A DNA stretch of 13,324 bases from a bacterium (GTDB lineage: Bacteria > Patescibacteriota > Patescibacteriia > Patescibacteriales > Patescibacteriaceae), in the NCBI GenBank assembly GCA_021818075.1, contig JAKAFD010000021.1:1-13324 (forward strand), in the 5' to 3' direction. Each line of letters begins with the position of its first letter. Positions within the stretch are counted from its first letter, which is position 1. Positions 1 to 5,962 of the stretch are shown piece by piece. The notes under the pieces were generated by a model. The model was given only the letters and a program-made list of their open reading frames with translations. It ran no database searches and was not told where the DNA came from. A program made the position numbers and the translations under genes.

Positions 1-50
1 AAACCGCAGGCTAGAGCCAGTAAAAAAATTAGACAGATTTTTTTAAACAT
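1..50 (-). CDS. 5' end of a secreted or membrane protein (partial)
   Basis: The minus strand opens with ATG at 50-48 and reads MFKKICLIFLLALACG before leaving the window. A short basic N-terminus followed by a hydrophobic run is a typical Sec signal peptide. The Cys at residue 15 is preceded by Ala-Leu-Ala, which is not a canonical lipobox, so a lipoprotein is possible but not supported. In-frame GTG (68-66) and TTG (71-69) starts lie upstream, with GAGG at 81-78 spaced 9 and 6 nt from them, so the true start may be there. That would add a short VVRRFI-type extension. It lies downstream of and in the same direction as the T4SS pilin, so a second pilin-like or envelope protein is a reasonable guess. 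Nothing more can be said from 16 residues. Confidence 0.5.
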   Translation of the reverse strand, partial: MFKKICLIFLLALACG

Positions 51-279
51 AATAAAGCGACGGACCACCAACTTTCGCCTCAAAACAAGGCGCCTTTGAG
101 GAATAAACTTTACCCCGTGAAATAATCCCGCTGCTGGCGGGATTCCCGCGAAGCTGGATTTCACTGGGGTTACTCCCCAAAGGCGCCTTGGCTTATCCCT
201 TAGACAAGCCAAGGTTCTTATCTAATTCGCATGTGCCGCGTTCGTAGTGCGGCTTTTTCCCGCAGGGAAAAATAACAGC
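51..279 (-). other. Intergenic region with multiple stem-loops (possible structured leader or repeat)
   Basis: No gene is seen in this 229-base gap. It holds five inverted repeats. (1) 254-261/265-272, 8 bp, 3-nt loop. (2) 235-239/249-253, 5 bp GC. (3) 186-194/206-214, 9 bp. (4) A long imperfect palindrome 86-190, with outer arms 86-97/179-190 (12 bp), middle arms 111-123/158-171 (one bulge) and inner hairpin 124-130/138-144. (5) 78-84/95-101, 7 bp. Repeats 3, 4 and 5 share bases and cannot all form together. None is followed by a clear T-run on either strand, so they do not read as simple terminators. The region could be an untranslated leader of the gene at 1-50 or an interspersed repeat. 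Confidence 0.6.
86..190. repeat. 105-base imperfect palindrome
   Basis: Arms 86-97 and 179-190 are perfect reverse complements built on the self-complementary core aaggcgcctt. Inside them, 111-123 pairs with 158-171 allowing one bulge, and 124-130 pairs perfectly with 138-144 around a 7-base loop. Together this gives one long hairpin, which is the form of a small interspersed palindromic repeat or a structured RNA. It is GC-rich and unlike the AT-rich palindromes at 918-1280. Confidence 0.6.
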
Positions 280-744
280 TTATTGCACAATCGTGTTATC
301 CAATTGGTAGGTTGAGCCTCCCTCTGACGGAGTAATGGCTCCGGTGGCCGACAGGTAAGTACGGATGATGTAAATGGACACTGCGTAAGCCGACAAAACA
401 ATTAACAAGCCGATGATGCCAGCGCCCAACAAGCGTTTAGCTTCCGACACTTTGTCATCATTACCAGCTGCCGTCATCCATTTAAAACCGCCCATTAAGA
501 TAATGATGATGGCTAACACGCCCAACAAACCGAGCGCGATGTTAATCACATTAGCAACAATGGTGCGCGGGTCATTCTTGCCCATCTTAATGTCGTTGAA
601 AGAAGAATAACCGATGTCGTTGGCGAATGGGTCGCCCCACAAATTAAGCGCCTTAGCTTCTGGCGCGAACAGCAATAAGCCGACCGGCACAGTGACCGCT
701 AAAAGCATCACCAAGCTAAAGACATGTTTTGAAATTTTTCTCAT
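280..744 (-). CDS. Type IV secretion-type pilin (TrbC/VirB2-like, two-TM)
   Basis: A 154-aa protein starting at ATG 744-742, chosen because AAAGGGGG sits 6 nt upstream. The longer reading uses TTG at 774 and has no ribosome site. Residues 1-32 form a signal peptide ending in the A-K-A cleavage motif. A short exported linker is followed by a hydrophobic helix (about residues 60-86), a charged loop containing NDDKVSEAKR, and a second hydrophobic helix (about 98-126). It ends in a polar tail. Two helices joined by a basic cytoplasmic loop after a cleaved signal is the layout of VirB2/TrbC pilins and of the T4SS_pilin family common in Patescibacteria. I infer that it is the subunit of a surface filament or secretion conduit. 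No other conjugation genes are visible here, so the function is inferred from architecture alone. Confidence 0.75.
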   Translation of the reverse strand: MRKISKHVFSLVMLLAVTVPVGLLLFAPEAKALNLWGDPFANDIGYSSFNDIKMGKNDPRTIVANVINIALGLLGVLAIIIILMGGFKWMTAAGNDDKVSEAKRLLGAGIIGLLIVLSAYAVSIYIIRTYLSATGAITPSEGGSTYQLDNTIVQ

Positions 745-750
745 AAGCCA

Positions 751-758
751 CCCCCTTT
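751..758 (-). promoter_or_regulatory. Strong Shine-Dalgarno of the pilin gene
   Basis: AAAGGGGG on the minus strand, 6 nt before ATG 744. It decides the pilin start over the upstream TTG. It is one of only two clear SD sites in the window and suits a highly translated structural protein. Confidence 0.75.
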
Positions 759-841
759 CTAATTGTAAGGACAAATCCCGCGGCTAGGCCGGAGACGGAC
801 CATACATAGAAATGTTTTAATTATTAATCTTAATTATTAAT

Positions 842-870
842 AATATACCATAATTCAAAAACCAGGGCAA
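842..870 (-). promoter_or_regulatory. Promoter candidate for the pilin gene
   Basis: On the minus strand, TTGCCC (870-865) is followed by a 17-base spacer and TATATT (847-842), with TGG directly before the -10 giving an extended -10 box. Transcription would begin near 835, leaving a leader of about 90 nt that carries a small GC hairpin (781-791, stem cggc/gccg) ahead of the SD. Confidence 0.5.
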
Positions 871-917
871 ATATCTTAAAGTCCTGACAGCCTATAAAAA
901 TTTTGTACCTGGGCGAG

Positions 918-999
918 TAAAATTTCGTTACAAAAATTTTCTGCCTGACGACCCCGATGACCATCGGGGGAGGAGTTAAAATTTTTGTTAGAAATTTTA
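918..999. repeat. AT-rich palindrome with a GC hairpin tip
   Basis: The 23-base arm 918-940 is nearly the reverse complement of 978-999, differing by one gap and one or two mismatches. Between them 952-959 (ccccgatg) is an exact reverse complement of 962-969 with only two bases between. No T-run follows the GC stem directly, so it is not a classic terminator. Confidence 0.6.
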
Positions 1000-1122
1000 G
1001 GAAGCCAAGCCAAAATTTTTATCAGCTGGCAAACTTTTGGCTCCACTCTTTTGGTTACAAAAGGTGGAAAAGAAAAGTTTTACCGCTGAAACTTTGTGAA
1101 AAGTAATAAATATTTCTTTTTT

Positions 1123-1145
1123 GCCACCTTTTTAGAAAAGGTGGC
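1123..1145. repeat. Perfect 10-bp hairpin
   Basis: gccacctttt (1123-1132) and aaaaggtggc (1136-1145) are exact reverse complements around a 3-base loop. The same core recurs in the weaker hairpin at 1043-1067. Confidence 0.6.
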
Positions 1146-1154
1146 GCCAAAATC

Positions 1155-1280
1155 GCGCCTGAAACAAAATTGCCTATATTTTTTGTCTTCGCTAACATAA
1201 TTTTTAACTCGCTACGCTCAAACAGAAAAATTATATAACGCTTCGCCAAAAAATATTGACGCCAATTTTGTTAGTGGCGC
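1155..1280. repeat. 126-base long imperfect palindrome (MITE-like)
   Basis: The terminal 20-mers 1155-1174 and 1261-1280 match as reverse complements at 16 of 20 positions. Inside, an identical atattttttg block and an ataattttt block also recur in inverted orientation, so the symmetry extends towards a centre near 1210-1225. Terminal inverted repeats around a non-coding core are the form of a miniature inverted-repeat element. No target-site duplication or transposase was identified. Confidence 0.5.
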
Positions 1281-1325
1281 AGGACGAATTAAATTTTTAA
1301 CCACTACAACTTTAAAGAAAAGCTG

Positions 1326-1334
1326 TGTTATAAT
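1326..1334 (+). promoter_or_regulatory. Consensus extended -10 box placing the start of transcription at the ATG
   Basis: TGTTATAAT is a perfect TGnTATAAT. The hexamer TATAAT (1329-1334) ends 6 bases before ATG 1341, so the expected start of transcription coincides with the start codon. No good -35 is seen at the right distance and there is no SD. A leaderless mRNA is the simplest reading. Confidence 0.6.
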
Positions 1335-1340
1335 ATCATT

Positions 1341-2903
1341 ATGATGTTCAAAAATTTTTCCCAAATTAGCCGACAAGTCAGCTGGTTTTTATTTTTTGTT
1401 TTGCTCGGCGCCGTTATCTGGCGGGGCAGTTTCGCCAATCTGGATCCGGATTTGGGCTGGCATCTCAAATTCGGCCGCGACATCTGGCTGACACATCAAT
1501 TGCCGCACGACCAGTTGCAACTATGGAGCATCAACGGCAACTGGGTGGACCACGAATGGCTGACTAACTTATTCACTTTCTTAATTTACCGCGCCACCGG
1601 TTATATCGGTTTGACTTTTATTTTCGCTTTGGTGGCCGTTGCCGGTTTATGGTTAATCGGCCGGCAGCTGCGGCGCGCTGACCGGCCAGCGCGAGATGTG
1701 TTTATCGGCCTATGGCTGGTTTTAAGTTTGGCGGCCATCTTGCCGCATTTGGGGCCGCGGCCGCAACAACTATCCTGGCTGCTGTTGATTATTGAATTTT
1801 TACTCTTAAAAAAATACGGCGACCGTCCTGATTGGCGGCTGGCGCTGGGGTTGGCGGGTTTTTTTTGGCTCTGGTCATCTTTACATGCCGCTTTTTTTAT
1901 CGGTTTGGTGGTGCTGGCCTTATGGGCCGGCCAAGCTCTCTGGCTGGCCTGGTCCAGGCGCCGGATACGGACGGCAGTCTGGCCGCTCATCGTGCTGGGC
2001 GCCGCCGCTATTGCCACCCTGCTAACACCTTACGGCCTTCAACTTTATGATTTTTTAACTACCTATTACCGCCACTACGGCAGCCTGTCGCACATCAGCG
2101 AATGGAAAGCGATTTGGGTGTTTCCTATTCATTATTGGCAACTGCTGTTTATTGCCGCCAGCGCCGCCTTAGCCTTGACGCTGGTGATCTTTAAACGGCG
2201 GCCGCGGTTGGTCGCCTGGCAATGGCTGGCAGTAGCCATGTTTTTGCTAATGGGCTTTACTTCGGTTCGACACATACCTTTATTCGTGGCCAGCGCCGGC
2301 CTGGTCATAGTGCCGGCCTGGTTGGCGGCTAATTTTTCTCCCGACCGACAGCCGGCTAAACCCTTTCCCTATGCGCTGGCGCTGCAAATTGTCTTGCCCC
2401 TGTCCTTATTTATCGTCAGCTGGATTGCTCTGCTGACCACTAATTTTTTTAACGACCCTTTTCAAAAATTTTGCTTTGAGTATCCCTGCCAAGCCGGGCG
2501 GCTGCTGCAGCTGCACCCGCGCTACAGCCAGCTGAAACTTTTTAATCAATACGATTACGGCGGCTGGCTGATTTGGGTCTGGCCGGACAAGCAATTATTC
2601 ATTGACGGGCGCCTGCCGCAGTATCCTTTCGGCCGCTGGAGCTTACTGGAAGAATATTTGGAGTTCAGGCGGCCTGACCGGATCGCCGCCCAGCTTAAAA
2701 CTTATGACATTGAGGCGGTGCTCTGGAATAAACAGCTGCCGCAATATCATTTAAACTGGCTGGACCGGCTGCTGGGTTTTCGAGAAGCGGACATTAACGG
2801 CCGCACCGACGAACTTAAGCAATACTTGGATAATTCACCGGACTGGCGCCGCGCTTTTGCCGATGACGCCAGCGTCGTTTATATCCGGCGGGATAAATTT
2901 TAA
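1341..2903 (+). CDS. Polytopic membrane protein, GT-C glycosyltransferase-like
   Basis: A 520-aa protein with a TM helix at about 12-30 and about eight to ten further hydrophobic segments up to residue 370, then a soluble C-terminal part of about 150 aa. Right after the first helix comes DPDLGWHL (35-42), and WVDHEW follows at 68-73. An acidic motif in the first outer loop is the hallmark of GT-C enzymes, which use lipid-linked sugar donors. The C-terminal part has FNQYDYGGWLIW (401-412) and FIDGR (420-424). As I recall, these patterns typify a widespread uncharacterised membrane family annotated as putative glycosyltransferase or mannosyltransferase-like. Donor and acceptor are unknown. A second ATG at 1344 is an alternative start. 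It is transcribed on its own, with PBP1A 122 bases downstream under a separate promoter candidate, so a role in envelope glycosylation is only suggested by context. Confidence 0.7.
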   Translation: MMFKNFSQISRQVSWFLFFVLLGAVIWRGSFANLDPDLGWHLKFGRDIWLTHQLPHDQLQLWSINGNWVDHEWLTNLFTFLIYRATGYIGLTFIFALVAVAGLWLIGRQLRRADRPARDVFIGLWLVLSLAAILPHLGPRPQQLSWLLLIIEFLLLKKYGDRPDWRLALGLAGFFWLWSSLHAAFFIGLVVLALWAGQALWLAWSRRRIRTAVWPLIVLGAAAIATLLTPYGLQLYDFLTTYYRHYGSLSHISEWKAIWVFPIHYWQLLFIAASAALALTLVIFKRRPRLVAWQWLAVAMFLLMGFTSVRHIPLFVASAGLVIVPAWLAANFSPDRQPAKPFPYALALQIVLPLSLFIVSWIALLTTNFFNDPFQKFCFEYPCQAGRLLQLHPRYSQLKLFNQYDYGGWLIWVWPDKQLFIDGRLPQYPFGRWSLLEEYLEFRRPDRIAAQLKTYDIEAVLWNKQLPQYHLNWLDRLLGFREADINGRTDELKQYLDNSPDWRRAFADDASVVYIRRDKF

Positions 2904-2914
2904 AAAACTTATAG

Positions 2915-2943
2915 TTGATTTCTGGGTAATTTTCTGTTAAAGT
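2915..2943 (+). promoter_or_regulatory. Promoter candidate for the PBP1A gene
   Basis: TTGATT (2915-2920), a 17-base spacer, and TAAAGT (2938-2943) preceded by TGT, giving an extended -10 form. Transcription would begin near 2950. The leader of about 75 nt contains a short GC hairpin at 2968-2983 (five pairs, one mismatch, loop gtta). The gene could also be read through from the upstream gene, as no terminator is seen between them. Confidence 0.45.
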
Positions 2944-3025
2944 ATAGCCGACAAATATTTAATAAAAGCCACCGTTAGGCGGCCTCTAAAATCTTGAGCT
3001 TTTAGTTTTTATTTGAGTTTAATTT

Positions 3026-5911
3026 ATGCCGATTCCTCAACTAAATCGCAAACCGAACCGAAATTATGCTCCCTTGCCGCAACAGCATTGGCGCAATCGT
3101 CAATCCGGCCAAACTCACCAATCATTTTTAGGCTGGCTGCGGCATGCTTCCGCCACCAAGCTGATGGCGCTGCTAATTGCCTTCGGTGCGGTGGTATTTG
3201 TGTTGTTGATTATTTATTTTTCCCTTACCCTGCCCTCACCCAATAAATTAATGGAGCGCCAGGTGGCCGAGAGCACTAAAATTTACGACCGCGAAGGCAA
3301 AACTATTCTCTATGATATCCACGGCGAACAAAAACGCACTTTGGTAACTTTGGATAAAATTCCCAAGTATGTCCAAGAGGCGACTATCGCCATTGAAGAT
3401 AAAGATTTCTATCGCCATTCCGGTTTTTCTCTCTGGGCTATTATGCGCACCCTGGCAACCAATGTGCTGCTGGGGAGGACAGCCGGCGGCTCCACGCTGA
3501 CCCAGCAATTTGTCAAAAACGCCGTTTTAACCAATGAAAAAAGCGTTATCCGCAAAATTAAAGAACTGGTGCTGGCCTACCGCCTGGAAAAAACTTTTAC
3601 CAAAGATCAAATTTTGCAGATGTACTTAAACGAAATACCCTACGGCTCCTCTACTTACGGCGTGGAAGCGGCCAGTCAGTTTTATTTCGGTAAATCCATC
3701 AGCGAAGTTAATCTGGCCGAAGCGGCCGTGCTGGCCGCCTTGCCGCAAGCGCCATCGCGCTACTCGCCTTACGGCGCCGGCAAAGAAGCGCTGACCGGCC
3801 GGCAAAAATATATTTTGGACCAAATGGCCAAACAAGGTTATATCACGCAAGCGGAGGCGGACGCGGCTAAAAAAATAGAAGTTAAATTTGTGGCCCGTTC
3901 AGAAAATATTTTAGCGCCTCACTTTGTTATGTATATCAAGCAGCTGTTAGAAGACAAATACGGCGTTAAAGAGGTGGAGCAGGGCGGTTTAAAAATTTAC
4001 ACTACGCTGGACATTGCCAAGCAGCAAATCGCCGAAACCGCCGTCAAGGAGCAGGCTTTAAAAAATGAAAAATCATACAATGCCAAAAATGCCGCGCTGG
4101 TATCGCTTGATCCCAAAACCGGCGAGGTGCTAGCCATGGTCGGCTCGCGCGATTATTTTGATGATAGTATTGACGGTCAATTTAATGTGGCCATCGCGCC
4201 GCGTCAGCCAGGCTCTTCTTTTAAACCAATTGTCTATTCAGCCGCTTTCCTCAAAGGCTACACGCCCGACACTATGGTCTATGACGTCGTCACTAATTTT
4301 TCCACCGACCCGAGCAAAAAATACGAACCGCACAACTACGACGGCAATGAACACGGGCCGGTCAGTTTTCGCGCCGCCTTAGCCGGTTCATTAAATATTC
4401 CGGCGGTAAAAGCCATGTACTTAGCCGGCGTGGACAATGTGCTAAAGCTGGCTCAGGAGATGAATTATTCCACCTTAAACGACAAAGACCGCTTCGGTCT
4501 GTCTCTGGTTTTGGGCGGCGGCGAAGTTAAATTACTGGAACACGCTAATGCTTTCAGCACTTTTGCCAATGAAGGTGAGATTGCCGATATTGCAGTAATT
4601 AAAAAAATAGAAGATCGCACCGGCAAAGTGCTGGAAGAGTTCAAAGAGCCGACCAAAAAGCGCGTGCTGGATGCCAATATCGCCCGGATGATTTCCAGTA
4701 TCTTATCAGATAACAACGCCCGCGCTTATATTTTCGGCGCTAAAAATTATTTAACTCTGCCCGACCGCCCCGTCGCCGCCAAAACCGGCACTACCAACGA
4801 CTATCGTGACGCCTGGACCATCGGCTATACACCCAGTTTAGTGACCGGCGTCTGGGTCGGCAATAACGACAACTCGGCTATGAAACGCGGCGCCGACGGT
4901 TCGCAGATTGCCGCGCCGATTTGGCAGCGTTTTATGCGCGAGGCGCTGGCTAATGCCCCGGCCGAAAATTTTAACGGCTACACCATTGACCCGAAAACGC
5001 CGCCGATACTTTTAGGCAAAAATTTCGGCGTACAAAAAATAAAAATTGACTCTGTTTCCGGCTTGCTGGCCACCGATAACACGCCCGACACTTTTATCGT
5101 TGAAAAATCTTATCTCCAACCGCACGACTTATTATATTTTGTTGACAAAAACGACCCGCTGGGCGGCCCGCCGGCCAATCCGTCTGCTGACCCGCAATTC
5201 GCCCTCTGGGAAGCCGGCGTGCAAAGCTGGATTGACCGGCAAAAAGCCAAAGACCCGAATTTTTCAGTGGAGACGCCGCCCAGTGAAACCGATACCGCGC
5301 ATAAAACCGAACTGCAGCCGACTTTCAGCGTTACCGGTCTTAAAGATAATATGACCATTACCGAGGCTTTGCCAGCCATCTCTGTTCAAGCCAGCGCTCC
5401 CCGCGGCGTGGCTCATGTTGATTATTTAATTGATAACCTAACCTTTGCCGTTAATTACACCGCGCCCTTCCCGCTTAATCATCCCTTAAGCTTAATTCCT
5501 AACGGGTCACATCAATTGACCATTAGAGTTTGCGATGATATAGATAATTGCGCAACGCAAACTTTCAGCATAACTTTAAATTTAAAACAAACTTTCATCA
5601 ACGATTTTTCTTTGACCTGGGCCGGTCCAGCCAATAACGCCACGCTCTTGCCCAAAGATATGCCGGCCACTTTAAAAATTGGTTTAGGTAACCCCGACGG
5701 TATCGCCCAAATAAAATTTTTCGCCAAGGCGGACAACCAAGAACCGGTGCTGATCCAGACCAAAAAAATAATTCGCACCAGCTCGGAACAAACCAGCTGG
5801 CAGCCGGATAAATTTATGGAGGGCGCTTATGAACTCTGGGCCGAAGGTGAGGGCTGGAACGGCCAAAGCAAAGCCACCAACCACATTAAGGTTAATTTGA
5901 AATTAAAATAA
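3026..5911 (+). CDS. Class A penicillin-binding protein (bifunctional peptidoglycan synthase, PBP1A type) with C-terminal Ig-like domains
   Basis: A 961-aa protein that polymerises lipid II into glycan strands and cross-links the peptides on the outer membrane face. It has a basic cytoplasmic tail (1-44) and one TM helix (about 45-70). The GT51 transglycosylase domain follows, with catalytic Glu124 in IEDKDFYRH and GGSTLTQQ at 154-161. The transpeptidase domain has the full active site: SSFK with Ser397 and Lys400, SLN at 455-457, and KTGT at 586-589. After about residue 720 come a Pro-rich linker and two beta-rich, Ig-like modules (about 765-855 and 858-961). The first carries Cys836 and Cys842, which could form a disulfide. 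Class A PBPs are often 650-850 aa, so the tail is an addition. The start has no SD. A frame beginning at 3013 overlaps it but is not coding. It ends just before a strong terminator. Confidence 0.93.
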   Translation: MPIPQLNRKPNRNYAPLPQQHWRNRQSGQTHQSFLGWLRHASATKLMALLIAFGAVVFVLLIIYFSLTLPSPNKLMERQVAESTKIYDREGKTILYDIHGEQKRTLVTLDKIPKYVQEATIAIEDKDFYRHSGFSLWAIMRTLATNVLLGRTAGGSTLTQQFVKNAVLTNEKSVIRKIKELVLAYRLEKTFTKDQILQMYLNEIPYGSSTYGVEAASQFYFGKSISEVNLAEAAVLAALPQAPSRYSPYGAGKEALTGRQKYILDQMAKQGYITQAEADAAKKIEVKFVARSENILAPHFVMYIKQLLEDKYGVKEVEQGGLKIYTTLDIAKQQIAETAVKEQALKNEKSYNAKNAALVSLDPKTGEVLAMVGSRDYFDDSIDGQFNVAIAPRQPGSSFKPIVYSAAFLKGYTPDTMVYDVVTNFSTDPSKKYEPHNYDGNEHGPVSFRAALAGSLNIPAVKAMYLAGVDNVLKLAQEMNYSTLNDKDRFGLSLVLGGGEVKLLEHANAFSTFANEGEIADIAVIKKIEDRTGKVLEEFKEPTKKRVLDANIARMISSILSDNNARAYIFGAKNYLTLPDRPVAAKTGTTNDYRDAWTIGYTPSLVTGVWVGNNDNSAMKRGADGSQIAAPIWQRFMREALANAPAENFNGYTIDPKTPPILLGKNFGVQKIKIDSVSGLLATDNTPDTFIVEKSYLQPHDLLYFVDKNDPLGGPPANPSADPQFALWEAGVQSWIDRQKAKDPNFSVETPPSETDTAHKTELQPTFSVTGLKDNMTITEALPAISVQASAPRGVAHVDYLIDNLTFAVNYTAPFPLNHPLSLIPNGSHQLTIRVCDDIDNCATQTFSITLNLKQTFINDFSLTWAGPANNATLLPKDMPATLKIGLGNPDGIAQIKFFAKADNQEPVLIQTKKIIRTSSEQTSWQPDKFMEGAYELWAEGEGWNGQSKATNHIKVNLKLK

Positions 5912-5916
5912 ATTAC

Positions 5917-5949
5917 AAAAAACCGCCCCGATAACCGGGGCGGTTTTTT
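5917..5949. terminator. Perfect bidirectional intrinsic terminator
   Basis: Arms 5917-5930 and 5936-5949 are exact 14-bp reverse complements around the loop ataac. A GC core (ccgccccg) is flanked by six A on one side and six T on the other, so it works on both strands. It lies 5 bases after the PBP1A stop and 13 bases after the convergent ftsH stop, serving both. Confidence 0.93.
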
Positions 5950-5962
5950 ATTTTATTTTTTA

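Larger units (their letters stand above)
900..1290. repeat. Cluster of back-to-back palindromes between divergent genes
   Basis: No credible gene is seen. The stretch is a chain of inverted repeats: 918-940/978-999 flanking 952-959/962-969; 1043-1052/1059-1067 (one bulge); 1074-1080/1089-1095; 1123-1132/1136-1145 (perfect 10 bp, 3-nt loop); and the large palindrome 1155-1280. The hairpins at 1043-1067 and 1123-1145 share the same CCACCTTTT/AAAAGGTGG core. A 64-codon minus reading frame runs through them but looks like a by-product of the repeats. Confidence 0.65.

Noticed and set aside
254..272. Hairpin tttttccc-gca-gggaaaaa as a terminator of the pilin gene
   Set aside because: The stem is perfect, but on neither strand is it followed by a further T-run, and its GC core is only three pairs. 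It was kept only as part of the structured gap.
745..774. A TTG start adding ten residues to the pilin
   Set aside because: The strong SD sits 6 bases before ATG 744, inside the proposed extension.
1055..1249. A 64-codon minus-strand reading frame
   Set aside because: It runs through several palindromes, has low-complexity Lys/Phe-rich composition and no ribosome site. It is best explained by the repeat cluster.
900..1290. CRISPR array
   Set aside because: The repeats are inverted rather than evenly spaced direct repeats, with no unique spacers and no cas genes.
3013..3246. A 77-codon plus-strand frame overlapping the PBP1A start
   Set aside because: It is out of frame with a clear PBP1A N-terminus and TM segment that occupy the same bases, and it has no ribosome site.
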